64,000 nt of DNA from Providencia rettgeri (GCA_900455085.1 UGTZ01000001.1:336001-400000); one strand, 5' to 3'. Shown: positions 1-8,932, counted from the first letter of the stretch. Translations and numbers: made by a program. Notes: generated by a model not told the origin, from the sequence alone.

Positions 1-1
1 T

Positions 2-361
2 GTGAAAAAAATAGCTTTTGTCTTTACAACCATGCCCCATGGAAATGCCAGTGGTCGAGAAGGGCTAGATGCATTATTAGCAACTTCAGCACTGACAGAA
101 GACATTCAGGTGTTTTTTCTCTCTGATGGCGTCTATCAGCTTCTGGCAAACCAACACCCTGCTGAAGTGCTTGCTCGGGATTACATCGCAACATTTAAAA
201 TATTGCCATTATATGACATTGAAAAGATTTATCTCTGCGGCTCTTCATTACAAGAAAGAGGGTTAGGGGAAAATACCAAATGGGTCGTGACGCCAACAAT
301 TCTCAACAAGAAAGAGATCAGAGCGAGAATAGCTGAATGTGATGTGGTGCTTAATTTTTGA
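2..361 (+). CDS. tusC: TusC, sulfur-relay subunit for tRNA 2-thiouridine
   Basis: 119 residues, the normal length for TusC (DsrF-like). The TusBCD complex relays persulfide sulfur from TusA to TusE and MnmA for 2-thiolation of wobble uridine in Lys, Glu and Gln tRNAs, in the cytoplasm. The N-terminus MKKIAFVFTTMPHGNASGREGLDALLA is compared by family memory with E. coli TusC and begins at the same point, so the GTG at base 2 is taken as the start, although upstream sequence is not visible. tusB follows after 57 bases and the str operon after that, the usual enterobacterial order (tusD would lie just outside). Confidence 0.9.
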   Translation: MKKIAFVFTTMPHGNASGREGLDALLATSALTEDIQVFFLSDGVYQLLANQHPAEVLARDYIATFKILPLYDIEKIYLCGSSLQERGLGENTKWVVTPTILNKKEIRARIAECDVVLNF

Positions 362-418
362 TCTGTTGTGTGAATTTTGAGCTTGGGTTAAGTTTTGATC
401 TATAGTAGGATCTTTTCT

Positions 419-707
419 ATGCTGTATACATTAGCAACATCTCCATTTAAATGTGATTTTTCTGCGATGCTAGGCTTTATTACGGCGGAAGACGTAGTTT
501 TACTGATGCAAGATGGCGTGGTTGCGGCAGTCGCACAGTCACCTTTTCTTATTGCATTACAAAAAACAGGTGCGCAGTTGTACGCTTTGGATGCCGACAT
601 CAATGCTCGCGGGTTGCAAAATACCCTCTCAACCGCAGTTTCTGTAATCACATATCAAGGTTTTGTGAAGCTAACAGAAGTCCAAAAAACAACATTTTGC
701 CATATAA
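419..707 (+). CDS. tusB: TusB, sulfur-relay subunit (frame broken by +1 base near its end)
   Basis: Partner of TusC in the TusBCD sulfur-relay complex. The start is the ATG at 419 (MLYTLATSPF), with AGGA at 407-410 as ribosome-binding site; a TTG 24 bases upstream only extends the open frame. As read, the frame runs past the normal end into the str promoter. Removing one A from the six-A run at 684-689 gives an end of ...LTEVQKQHFAI and a TAA at 705-707, which is 95 residues, the length of E. coli TusB, whose end is similar (LTVKHSSQMAW). The extra A is most likely a sequencing error, although a natural C-terminal frameshift cannot be excluded for this non-essential gene. Confidence 0.8.
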
Positions 708-730
708 AGGCACTAAAAGTTGTATATTTC

Positions 731-759
731 TTGACACCTGAGCCAGTCAGCAATAAAAT
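731..759 (+). promoter_or_regulatory. Promoter of the str operon (rpsL-rpsG-fusA-tuf)
   Basis: TTGACA at 731-736, a 17-base spacer and TAAAAT at 754-759 form a near-consensus sigma-70 promoter. It lies 84 bases upstream of rpsL and just after the corrected end of tusB, where the str promoter is expected. Confidence 0.75.
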
Positions 760-843
760 TTCGCGTCCTCGTGTATCGTCATGTTGGCGAACGAGGTCAA
801 AATCCGTGTTTACGAAGCAATAAAACCAGGAGCTTTTTTAATA

Positions 844-1218
844 ATGGCAACTATTAATCAGCTGGTACGCAAATCTCGTAGCTCGAAAGTTGTTAAAAGC
901 AACGTTCCAGCACTGGAAGCTTGCCCGCAAAAACGTGGCGTATGTACTCGTGTATATACTACCACTCCTAAGAAACCAAACTCAGCATTACGTAAAGTAT
1001 GCCGTGTTCGTTTAACTAATGGTTTCGAAGTTTCTTCCTACATCGGTGGTGAAGGCCACAACTTGCAGGAGCACTCCGTTATCCTTATCCGTGGTGGTCG
1101 TGTTAAAGACTTACCAGGTGTGCGTTATCACACCGTTCGCGGCGCACTGGACTGTTCTGGTGTTAAAGACCGTAAGCAAGCTCGTTCTAAATACGGCGCG
1201 AAAAAACCTAAGGCTTAA
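844..1218 (+). CDS. rpsL: 30S ribosomal protein S12
   Basis: 124 residues, the standard length. S12 sits at the decoding centre; changes in its PNSA and PGVRYH loops give streptomycin resistance. Both loops are present with the wild-type lysines (KKPNSAL and KDLPGVRYH), so no resistance change is visible. The start is the ATG at 844 preceded by CCAGGAG; the longer open frame from 781 has no support. First gene of the str operon. Confidence 0.97.
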   Translation: MATINQLVRKSRSSKVVKSNVPALEACPQKRGVCTRVYTTTPKKPNSALRKVCRVRLTNGFEVSSYIGGEGHNLQEHSVILIRGGRVKDLPGVRYHTVRGALDCSGVKDRKQARSKYGAKKPKA

Positions 1219-1315
1219 TGGATTTCCGTTAAGTAAGGCCAAACATTTTAATCTTAATGTCAAAATACTCTCGTAGAGTTTTGGACAAACCTGAATTAAC
1301 AACGGAGTCATATCC

Positions 1316-1787
1316 ATGCCACGTCGTCGCGTAATAGGTCAACGTAAAATTCTTCCAGATCCTAAGTTCGGATCAGAATTACTGGCCAAGTTTGTAAATA
1401 TCCTGATGGTAGACGGGAAAAAATCTACTGCTGAAGCAATCGTATATAACGCACTTGAAACCCTTGCTCAGCGTTCTGGTAAAACTGAACTTGATGCATT
1501 CGAATTAGCACTGGATAACGTGCGTCCGACTGTGGAAGTTAAATCCCGCCGTGTTGGTGGTTCAACTTACCAAGTTCCAGTTGAAGTTCGCCCCGGTTCG
1601 TCGTAATGCCCTGGCAATGCGTTGGATCGTTGATGCTGCTCGTAAACGCGGTGATAAATCTATGGCGCTTCGCCTGGCAAATGAATTATCAGACGCTGCT
1701 GAGAACAAAGGTTCCGCTGTTAAGAAACGTGAAGACGTTCACCGTATGGCAGAAGCTAACAAGGCGTTCGCACACTACCGTTGGTAA
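1316..1787 (+). CDS. rpsG: 30S ribosomal protein S7 (frame broken by one extra C)
   Basis: S7 nucleates assembly of the 30S head and is essential. The first 92 codons match up to EVRP, then the read frame hits a stop at 1604-1606; the rest ([18 protein letters not shown] to FAHYRW) continues in the next frame. Reading the CCCC at 1591-1594 as CCC restores [15 protein letters not shown] and a single 156-residue protein, the common S7 length. Since the gene is single-copy and essential, the extra C is almost surely a sequence error. Starts at the ATG at 1316 after GGAG; lies 97 bases after rpsL and 89 before fusA. Confidence 0.93.
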
Positions 1788-1876
1788 TTATTTCTTACCC
1801 ACATTAGTGATGTATCTCAGGGTAGCCATTTGCTACCCTTTATATGAAGCATTGAACGCCCACGAGAGAGGAAAAA

Positions 1877-4003
1877 ATGGCCCGTCAAACGCCCATAGCA
1901 CGTTATCGTAATATCGGTATCAGTGCACACATCGACGCCGGTAAAACCACAACTTCTGAACGTATTCTGTTCTATACTGGTGTAAACCATAAAATTGGTG
2001 AAACTCACGAAGGTTCTGCAACAATGGACTGGATGGAGCAGGAGCAAGAGCGTGGTATTACTATCACATCTGCAGCGACTACTGCATTCTGGTCTGGTAT
2101 GGCAAAACAGTATGAGCCACACCGTATCAACATCATCGACACCCCGGGACACGTTGACTTCACCATCGAAGTAGAACGTTCTATGCGTGTTCTTGATGGC
2201 GCAGTAATGGTTTACTGTGCGGTTGGTGGTGTTCAGCCACAGTCTGAAACTGTATGGCGTCAGGCTAACAAATATAAAGTTCCACGTATCGCGTTCGTTA
2301 ATAAAATGGACCGTATGGGTGCGAACTTCTTACGTGTTGTTGAGCAATTAAAATCACGTTTAGCTGCTAACGCAGTTCCACTGCAATTACCAGTCGGTGC
2401 AGAAGAGTCGTTCACTGGTGTTGTTGACTTGCTGAAAATGAAGGCAATCAAGTGGAGCGACGAAGACCAGGGCGTTACCTTCGAATACGAAGATATCCCT
2501 GCGAACATGCAAGAAGCTGCTGAAGAGTGGCACAACAACCTGATCGAAACCGCAGCAGAAGCATCAGAAGAACTGATGGAAAAATATCTGGGCGGTGAAG
2601 AACTGACCGAAGCAGAAATTAAATCTGCATTACGTCAACGTGTTCTTGCAAGCGAAATTATTCTGGTTACCTGTGGTTCTGCATTTAAGAACAAAGGTGT
2701 TCAGGCGATGCTGGATGCAGTTGTTGATTACTTACCTGCGCCAACAGATGTACCTGCAATCAATGGTATTCTGGACGACGGTAAAGACACTCCTGCAGAG
2801 CGTCACGCAAGTGATGATGAGCCATTCTCATCATTAGCATTTAAAATTGCAACCGACCCATTCGTTGGTAACTTAACGTTCTTCCGTGTTTACTCTGGTG
2901 TTGTTAACTCAGGTGACACAGTTCTGAACGCAGTGAAATCGAAGAAAGAACGTTTTGGCCGTATCGTACAGATGCACGCTAACAAACGTGAAGAGATCAA
3001 AGAAGTTCGCGCTGGTGACATCGCGGCGGCTATCGGTCTGAAAGACGTAACTACAGGTGATACTTTATGTGCGGTTGATGCACCAATCATCCTGGAGCGT
3101 ATGGAATTCCCAGAGCCAGTAATCTCTGTTGCAATCGAACCAAAAACTAAAGCTGACCAAGAAAAAATGGGTATCGCATTAGGCCGTCTGGCTCAAGAAG
3201 ACCCATCATTCCGCGTATCAAGTGATGAAGAGACTAATCAGACTATCATCGCTGGTATGGGTGAATTGCACTTGGACGTTCTGGTTGACCGTATGCGTCG
3301 CGAATTTAAAGTTGAAGCGAACGTTGGTAAACCTCAAGTTGCTTACCGTGAAGCAATCACTATGAAAGTGACTGATATCGAAGGTAAACACGCGAAACAG
3401 TCTGGTGGTCGTGGTCAGTATGGTCATGTCGTTATCGATATGTTCCCACTGAACAAAAACGATAAAGACGGCGTTCAAATGGATTACGAATTTGCCAACG
3501 ACATCAAAGGTGGTGTAATTCCTACTGAATACATCCCTGCGGTTGACAAAGGTATCCAAGAACAGCTGAAATCTGGTCCATTAGCTGGTTACCCGGTTGT
3601 TAACATGGGTGTTCGTTTACATTTCGGTTCTTACCATGATGTTGACTCCTCTGAATTGGCGTTTAAACTTGCGGCTTCAATCGCGTTTAAAGATGGCTTC
3701 AAAAAAGCTAAACCAGTTCTACTTGAGCCAATCATGAAAGTTGAAGTGGAAACACCAGAAGACTACATGGGTGATGTTATTGGTGACCTGAACCGTCGTC
3801 GTGGTATGATTGAAGGTATGGATGACCTGCCTACTGGTAAAGTCGTTCGTGCACAAGTACCATTGTCAGAAATGTTCGGTTATGCTACTGACCTGCGTTC
3901 TCAGACACAAGGTCGTGCTTCATACTCTATGGAGTTCCTGAAGTACAATGAAGCACCAAACAACGTTGCACAAGCTGTAATCGAAGCTCGTAACGCTAAA
4001 TAA
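1877..4003 (+). CDS. fusA: Elongation factor G
   Basis: 708 residues (E. coli 704). Translocase GTPase of the ribosome. GTP-binding motifs are clear: AHIDAGKTT near residue 18, DTPGH near 90 and NKMD near 142, followed by the usual domains II-V with GELHLDVLVDR in domain III and GRGQYGHV in domain IV. ATG start after GAGAGG. Third gene of the str operon, with tuf 77 bases downstream. Confidence 0.98.
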   Translation: MARQTPIARYRNIGISAHIDAGKTTTSERILFYTGVNHKIGETHEGSATMDWMEQEQERGITITSAATTAFWSGMAKQYEPHRINIIDTPGHVDFTIEVERSMRVLDGAVMVYCAVGGVQPQSETVWRQANKYKVPRIAFVNKMDRMGANFLRVVEQLKSRLAANAVPLQLPVGAEESFTGVVDLLKMKAIKWSDEDQGVTFEYEDIPANMQEAAEEWHNNLIETAAEASEELMEKYLGGEELTEAEIKSALRQRVLASEIILVTCGSAFKNKGVQAMLDAVVDYLPAPTDVPAINGILDDGKDTPAERHASDDEPFSSLAFKIATDPFVGNLTFFRVYSGVVNSGDTVLNAVKSKKERFGRIVQMHANKREEIKEVRAGDIAAAIGLKDVTTGDTLCAVDAPIILERMEFPEPVISVAIEPKTKADQEKMGIALGRLAQEDPSFRVSSDEETNQTIIAGMGELHLDVLVDRMRREFKVEANVGKPQVAYREAITMKVTDIEGKHAKQSGGRGQYGHVVIDMFPLNKNDKDGVQMDYEFANDIKGGVIPTEYIPAVDKGIQEQLKSGPLAGYPVVNMGVRLHFGSYHDVDSSELAFKLAASIAFKDGFKKAKPVLLEPIMKVEVETPEDYMGDVIGDLNRRRGMIEGMDDLPTGKVVRAQVPLSEMFGYATDLRSQTQGRASYSMEFLKYNEAPNNVAQAVIEARNAK

Positions 4004-4080
4004 TCGATTTTTATCGGTTAACAACTTTAATTTAAGTTCCTTCTTTATCGTGAAGAGGGAACTCCATAAGGAATAGAGTC

Positions 4081-5265
4081 GTGTCTAAAGAAAAATTTGA
4101 ACGTTCAAAACCGCACGTTAACGTTGGTACTATCGGCCACGTTGACCACGGTAAAACTACTCTGACAGCAGCTATCACTACTGTTCTGGCTAAAACTTAC
4201 GGCGGTTCTGCTCGTGCATTCGACCAAATCGATAACGCACCAGAAGAAAAAGCGCGTGGTATCACTATCTCTACTTCACACGTAGAATACGATACTCCAA
4301 CTCGCCACTACGCACACGTAGACTGCCCAGGACACGCCGACTATGTTAAAAACATGATCACTGGTGCTGCACAGATGGACGGTGCAATCCTGGTTGTTGC
4401 TGCGACTGATGGCCCAATGCCACAAACTCGTGAGCACATCCTGTTAGGTCGCCAAGTAGGTGTTCCTTACATCATCGTGTTCCTGAACAAATGTGACATG
4501 GTAGACGACGAAGAGCTGTTAGAATTAGTTGAAATGGAAGTTCGTGAACTTCTGTCTCAATACGATTTCCCAGGCGACGACACTCCAGTTGTTCGTGGTT
4601 CAGCTCTGAAAGCGCTGGAAGGCAACCCAGAGTGGGAAGCGAAAATTGTTGAATTAGCAGGCCACCTGGATACTTACATTCCAGAGCCAGAGCGTGCAAT
4701 TGACAAGCCATTCCTGCTGCCAATCGAAGACGTATTCTCAATCTCAGGTCGTGGTACAGTAGTAACAGGCCGTGTTGAGCGTGGTATCATCAAAGTTGGT
4801 GAAGAAGTTGAAATCGTTGGTATTCAAGACACGGTTAAAACAACTTGTACTGGCGTTGAAATGTTCCGTAAACTGCTGGACGAAGGTCGTGCGGGTGAGA
4901 ACGTAGGTGTTCTGCTGCGTGGTACTAAACGTGAAGAAATTCAACGTGGTCAAGTACTGGCAAAACCAGGTTCAATCAAGCCACACACTAAATTCGAATC
5001 AGAAGTTTATATTCTGAGCAAAGATGAAGGTGGTCGTCACACTCCATTCTTCAAAGGTTACCGTCCACAGTTCTACTTCCGTACAACTGACGTAACCGGT
5101 ACTATCGAACTGCCAGAAGGCGTAGAGATGGTAATGCCAGGTGATAACATCAACATGATCGTTACCCTGATCCACCCAATCGCGATGGACGACGGTTTAC
5201 GTTTCGCAATCCGTGAAGGTGGCCGTACTGTAGGTGCGGGTGTTGTTGCAAAAATCATTGCATAA
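4081..5265 (+). CDS. tuf: Elongation factor Tu
   Basis: 394 residues with a GTG start, as in E. coli. Delivers aminoacyl-tRNA to the ribosome. Motifs GHVDHGKTT near residue 19, DCPGH near 81 and NKCD near 136 are intact. Upstream is fusA, as for tufA; downstream is secE, as for tufB. One tuf gene therefore joins the two regions, which are far apart in E. coli. No tRNA genes precede it, unlike E. coli tufB. Whether a second tuf exists elsewhere cannot be seen. Confidence 0.98.
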   Translation: MSKEKFERSKPHVNVGTIGHVDHGKTTLTAAITTVLAKTYGGSARAFDQIDNAPEEKARGITISTSHVEYDTPTRHYAHVDCPGHADYVKNMITGAAQMDGAILVVAATDGPMPQTREHILLGRQVGVPYIIVFLNKCDMVDDEELLELVEMEVRELLSQYDFPGDDTPVVRGSALKALEGNPEWEAKIVELAGHLDTYIPEPERAIDKPFLLPIEDVFSISGRGTVVTGRVERGIIKVGEEVEIVGIQDTVKTTCTGVEMFRKLLDEGRAGENVGVLLRGTKREEIQRGQVLAKPGSIKPHTKFESEVYILSKDEGGRHTPFFKGYRPQFYFRTTDVTGTIELPEGVEMVMPGDNINMIVTLIHPIAMDDGLRFAIREGGRTVGAGVVAKIIA

Positions 5266-5301
5266 TACCGCTCTTTCTGAATAAGAAAGAACCACTTAGT
5301 A

Positions 5302-5330
5302 AAAAAGGGCGTCTAATAGACGTCCTTTTT
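5302..5330 (+). terminator. Terminator of the str operon
   Basis: A 12-base-pair hairpin (AAAAAGGGCGTC, loop TAATA, GACGTCCTTTTT, one G-U pair) ending in a T run, 37 bases after the tuf stop. It separates the str operon from secE-nusG and is nearly symmetrical, so it could stop transcription from either side. Confidence 0.85.
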
Positions 5331-5883
5331 ATACATTGCAAAATTCAGACGTTGCAAAATTAAGAACCTATCTCATCAATCATTTGTATAATTATTGGTG
5401 AGATAGGCTCTGAAACAACGAATTGATAACTGTGCGGACTCCTTTGCGCAGTTATATGAGATTTATTAAGGTTTTGCTCGGAAGATATGGTATATTTTAC
5501 CGCTGCCACAAAAAGAATGTTATTTTCTTATTTGGTGTAGTTAAAAAATTTGCTGAGCATGCTGAAATTCCTGCAAAATGGAATAGCACTTGTGAAATGG
5601 GTAGCACTTGTAAAGTGATAGTACTGACGTACAAGTAGTACTTGCGAAATAAAATGTTGCTGCAACTTGTTGTGTTTGCAGAACGAATAACGCTAATTAC
5701 CTCCATTAACAAGGCTAATTACTTTTAGATCGCAGGTGATGTTATTGATATCCCTATTAAATTTTGCAGGCTTAGTTTGTAGTAATTGAGGGATATGTTG
5801 GCATATTCTATTGGTTTGGCTTGGTTGTTTTACCTTTGTAAGCAAGCAGGCTATGTACATACTTCATGGTAACAGGTTGAATT
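5331..5883. other. Gap between tuf and secE with a long hairpin and short repeats
   Basis: About 550 bases without a convincing gene; a 71-codon frame at 5423-5638 lacks any recognisable family or ribosome-binding site. Contains a 14-base-pair hairpin (5367-5380 with 5394-5407, CCTATCTCATCAAT against ATTGGTGAGATAGG, one G-U pair) and a patch of short degenerate repeats at about 5584-5655. The secE-nusG promoter should lie in this gap, but no clear hexamer pair was fixed. Confidence 0.5.
5584..5655 (+). repeat. Three degenerate copies of a roughly 17-base unit
   Basis: Units resembling TAGCACTTGTGAAATGG occur at about 5584-5600, 5602-5618 (TAGCACTTGTAAAGTGA) and 5637-5651 (AGTACTTGCGAAATA). 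A palindromic GTACTGACGTAC lies between the second and third copy. Function unknown. Confidence 0.45.
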
Positions 5884-6270
5884 ATGAGTGCGAATAGCGA
5901 AGCTCAAGGAAGTGGACGCAGTGCAGACATCTTCAAGTGGGTCATTGTCTGTGCCTTATTAATAATTGCTATTGTTGGCAATTATTACTTCCGTCAATAT
6001 AATCTCGCGCTGCGTGCATTTGCAGTTGTGGCTGTTGTCGCTATTGCAGGTGCTGTCGCTTTATGGACTACAAAAGGTAAAGCAACACTGGCGTTTGCAC
6101 GCGAAGCTCGCGTCGAGATGAGAAAAGTCATTTGGCCTACTCGCCAGGAAACATTGCAAACTACTTTAATTGTTGCTGCAGTAACGGCTGTAATGTCTTT
6201 AATACTGTGGGGACTAGATGGTATCCTGGTGCGTTTAGTTTCATTTATTACAAGCCTGAGGTTATTCTAA
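5884..6270 (+). CDS. secE: SecE, Sec translocase subunit
   Basis: 128 residues (E. coli 127). Essential inner-membrane partner of SecY. Three hydrophobic segments are visible at about residues 17-36, 42-61 and 95-120, and the conserved amphipathic stretch EMRKVIWPTRQETL precedes the last one. Its TAA is followed at once by the nusG start codon, so the two genes are co-translated. Confidence 0.95.
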   Translation: MSANSEAQGSGRSADIFKWVIVCALLIIAIVGNYYFRQYNLALRAFAVVAVVAIAGAVALWTTKGKATLAFAREARVEMRKVIWPTRQETLQTTLIVAAVTAVMSLILWGLDGILVRLVSFITSLRLF

Positions 6271-6816
6271 ATGTCCGATTCACCTAAAAAGCGCTGGTAT
6301 GTCATTCAGGCATTCTCTGGTTTTGAAGGTCGCGTAGCACAATCTTTACGTGAACATATCAAATTACATGCTATGGAAGATTCTTTTGGCGAAGTTATGG
6401 TTCCAACAGAAGAAGTTGTTGAAATCCGTAGCGGTCAGCGCCGTAAGAGTGAACGTAAATTCTTCCCAGGCTATGTCTTGGTCCAAATGGTCATGAACGA
6501 TGACTCTTGGCACTTAGTGCGTAGTGTACCGCGTGTAATGGGGTTCATTGGCGGAACGTCAGATCGTCCAGCGCCAATTAGCGATAAAGAAGTTGACGCT
6601 ATCATGAACCGCTTACAACAAGTTGGTGATAAACCACGTCCGAAAACACTGTTTGAACCAGGTGAAATGGTTCGTGTTAGCGAAGGTCCATTTGCTGACT
6701 TTAACGGTGTTGTTGAAGAAATTGACTATGAAAAGAGCCGCTTAAAAGTCTCTGTTTCTATCTTCGGTCGCGCAACTCCAGTCGAATTGGATTTTGGTCA
6801 GGTAGAAAAAGCCTAA
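6271..6816 (+). CDS. nusG: NusG, transcription elongation/antitermination factor
   Basis: 181 residues, as in E. coli. The N-terminal NGN domain (KKRWYVIQAFSGFEGRVAQSL) binds RNA polymerase; the C-terminal KOW domain (FEPGEMVRVSEGPFADFNGVVEE) contacts Rho or ribosomal protein S10. Directly abuts secE. Confidence 0.97.
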   Translation: MSDSPKKRWYVIQAFSGFEGRVAQSLREHIKLHAMEDSFGEVMVPTEEVVEIRSGQRRKSERKFFPGYVLVQMVMNDDSWHLVRSVPRVMGFIGGTSDRPAPISDKEVDAIMNRLQQVGDKPRPKTLFEPGEMVRVSEGPFADFNGVVEEIDYEKSRLKVSVSIFGRATPVELDFGQVEKA

Positions 6817-6835
6817 TCTAAGCGACAAAACTGAC

Positions 6836-6864
6836 TTGCAAAAGGCGTGAAATTTGACTACAAT
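6836..6864 (+). promoter_or_regulatory. Promoter of rplKA, overlapping a hairpin
   Basis: TTGCAA at 6836-6841, a 17-base spacer and TACAAT at 6859-6864 form a good sigma-70 promoter about 110 bases before rplK. It is embedded in the hairpin that ends secE-nusG transcription. Confidence 0.6.
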
Positions 6865-6882
6865 TTCGCGCCTTTTGTTTTT
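6840..6882 (+). terminator. Hairpin ending secE-nusG
   Basis: A 15-base-pair stem, AAAAGGCGTGAAATT at 6840-6854 with AATTTCGCGCCTTTT at 6862-6876 (one G-U pair), followed by a T-rich tail. It has the form of an intrinsic terminator. Downstream, 6890-6974 is the rplK leader, where L1 feedback control of the L11 operon would act by analogy with E. coli. Confidence 0.75.
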
Positions 6883-6974
6883 ATGTTCGGCGCAAATTAA
6901 TGTGCGGGACATGTTTAATGTAACGGGGAGCCTTGCAAACTGTAAGGCGCTATCACCCATCTAGAGGAAATATC

Positions 6975-7403
6975 ATGGCTAAGAAAGTTCAAGCCTACGT
7001 TAAGCTGCAAGTTGCAGCTGGTATGGCGAACCCAAGTCCACCAGTTGGTCCAGCTCTGGGTCAACAAGGTGTTAACATCATGGAATTCTGTAAAGCGTTC
7101 AACGCAAAAACAGACAGCCTGGAAAAAGGTTTACCAATTCCTGTTGTTATTACTGTTTACGCAGACCGTTCTTTCACTTTCGTTACCAAAACTCCACCTG
7201 CAGCAGTTCTGCTGAAAAAAGCAGCTGGCGTTAAGTCTGGTTCAGGCAAGCCTAACAAAGATAAAGTTGGTAAAGTGACCTCTGCTCAGATTCGCGAAAT
7301 CGCTGAAACTAAAGCTGCGGACATGACTGGTGCTGATGTTGACGCAATGATGCGTTCAATTGAAGGTACTGCTCGTTCCATGGGCCTGGTAGTGGAGGAC
7401 TAA
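6975..7403 (+). CDS. rplK: 50S ribosomal protein L11
   Basis: 142 residues, the standard length. L11 forms the GTPase-associated centre with 23S rRNA and is the thiostrepton site; the proline-rich NPSPPVGPALGQQGVNI segment is present. The ATG at 6975 (MAKKVQAYVK) follows GAGGAA; the longer frame from 6933 is not supported. rplA follows after 4 bases. Confidence 0.97.
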   Translation: MAKKVQAYVKLQVAAGMANPSPPVGPALGQQGVNIMEFCKAFNAKTDSLEKGLPIPVVITVYADRSFTFVTKTPPAAVLLKKAAGVKSGSGKPNKDKVGKVTSAQIREIAETKAADMTGADVDAMMRSIEGTARSMGLVVED

Positions 7404-7407
7404 GACA

Positions 7408-8109
7408 ATGGCTAAACTGACTAAGCGCATGCGCAATATCCGTGAAAAAGTTGATGCAACTAAACAGTACGACATCAACGAAGCCGTTGCACTGCTGAAA
7501 GAATTAGCAACTGCTAAATTCGTAGAAAGCGTTGACGTAGCTATCAACCTGGGCATCGATGCTCGTAAATCTGACCAAAACGTTCGCGGTGCAACTGTAC
7601 TGCCACACGGTACTGGCCGTTCAGTTCGCGTTGCTGTGTTCGCACAAGGCGCAAACGCTGAAGCTGCTAAAGCTGCAGGCGCTGAACTGGTAGGTATGGA
7701 AGATCTGGCTGATAAAATCAAAGCTGGTGAAATGGACTTTGACGTTGTTATTGCTTCTCCAGATGCAATGCGCGTTGTTGGCCAATTAGGTCAAGTTCTG
7801 GGCCCACGTGGTCTGATGCCAAACCCGAAAGTTGGTACTGTAACTCCAAACGTTGCTGAAGCAGTTAACAATGCTAAAGCAGGTCAGGTTCGTTACCGTA
7901 ATGACAAAAACGGAATCATCCACACCACTATCGGTAAAGTTGATTTCGACACTAACAAACTGAAAGAAAACTTAGAAGCACTGCTGATCGCGCTGAAAAA
8001 AGCAAAACCAGCTTCTGCTAAAGGTGTTTTCATCAAGAAAGTTAGCCTGTCTACCACTATGGGTGCAGGTGTTGCTGTTGACCAAGCTGGTCTGTCAGCG
8101 ACAGTTTAA
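7408..8109 (+). CDS. rplA: 50S ribosomal protein L1
   Basis: 233 residues (E. coli 234). Part of the L1 stalk at the E site and, in enterobacteria, the translational repressor of its own rplKA operon. The signature GPRGLMPNPKVGTV lies near residue 130. Starts 4 bases after rplK with AGTGGAGG as ribosome-binding site, consistent with coupled translation. Confidence 0.97.
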   Translation: MAKLTKRMRNIREKVDATKQYDINEAVALLKELATAKFVESVDVAINLGIDARKSDQNVRGATVLPHGTGRSVRVAVFAQGANAEAAKAAGAELVGMEDLADKIKAGEMDFDVVIASPDAMRVVGQLGQVLGPRGLMPNPKVGTVTPNVAEAVNNAKAGQVRYRNDKNGIIHTTIGKVDFDTNKLKENLEALLIALKKAKPASAKGVFIKKVSLSTTMGAGVAVDQAGLSATV

Positions 8110-8434
8110 TTGCTATAGCTTCGGCTAATTGGTAATTAGGCTTTACCTTTGCGTCAAATTTGTATAAAATTTGACGCCTTGAGTTTGTTGGGTATAGCAA
8201 TATACTCAACAAACCACAAATTTCGGTATGGAGTCTGGCCTTTCCAGACCCCGTCCAAGACCGCAGGTGTAGTCTAACCGCTGCTTAATTTACCTGCGTA
8301 GACGGTGACAGAGATACCTAGAATTTAATTCTGGATTTCTATTCTGCTCACCGTGTTTTAGCGCTCTTACATAATGTTGTGTTTGAGTGATGTGAGTCCC
8401 GGGGTTTCCCGGTTAATCCAGGAGCAAGAAGCTA
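8110..8434 (+). promoter_or_regulatory. rplJ (L10) leader with promoter and regulatory hairpins
   Basis: A 325-base gap with no gene. A terminator-like stem (GCGTCAAATTT 8151-8161 with AAATTTGACGC 8167-8177) closes rplKA. A candidate promoter TTGACG 8171-8176, 16 bases, TATAGC 8193-8198 overlaps it. The transcript then contains hairpins such as GTCTGG 8233-8238 with CCAGAC 8244-8249. In E. coli the equivalent leader binds the L10-L7/L12 complex to repress rplJL; position and structure suggest the same here. Confidence 0.65.
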
Positions 8435-8932
8435 ATGGCACTAAATCTTCAAGACAAACAAGCGATTGTTGCTGAAGTCAGCGAAGTAGCCAAAGGCGCG
8501 CTTTCTGCAGTTGTTGCTGATTCACGCGGCGTAACTGTAGCAAAAATGACTGAACTGCGTAAAGCAGGTCGCGAAGCTGGCGTTTATATCCGTGTTGTTC
8601 GTAACACACTGATCCGCCGTGCTGTTGAAGGTACTTCTTATGACGTACTGAAAGACGTGTTTGTCGGTCCAACCTTAATTGCTTTCTCTAACGAACACCC
8701 GGGCGCTGGCGCTCGTCTGTTCAAAGAGTTCGCGAAAGCGAATCCAGCATTTGAGATTAAAGCTGCGGCCTTTGAAGGTGAGTTAATCCAAGCGAAAGAT
8801 ATCGATCGTCTGGCAACTCTCCCAACTTACGATGAAGCAATCGCACGCCTGATGTCAACCATGAAAGAAGCCGCTGCAGGCAAATTGGTTCGTACTCTGG
8901 CTGCTCTGCGCGATCAGAAAGAAGCTGCATAA
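8435..8932 (+). CDS. rplJ: 50S ribosomal protein L10
   Basis: 165 residues, the same as E. coli. Base of the L7/L12 stalk and autogenous translational repressor of rplJL. The N-terminal rRNA-binding domain (residues 1 to about 120) and the C-terminal helix that carries L7/L12 dimers are both present. ATG preceded by CCAGGAG. rplL follows after 60 bases. Confidence 0.96.
   Translation: MALNLQDKQAIVAEVSEVAKGALSAVVADSRGVTVAKMTELRKAGREAGVYIRVVRNTLIRRAVEGTSYDVLKDVFVGPTLIAFSNEHPGAGARLFKEFAKANPAFEIKAAAFEGELIQAKDIDRLATLPTYDEAIARLMSTMKEAAAGKLVRTLAALRDQKEAA

Noticed and set aside
5423..5638. 71-codon frame between tuf and secE
   Set aside because: No ribosome-binding site or recognisable family, and it crosses the short-repeat patch.
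4004..5883. tRNA genes near tuf as in the E. coli tufB operon
   Set aside because: No cloverleaf or CCA-ended sequence could be found on either side of tuf.
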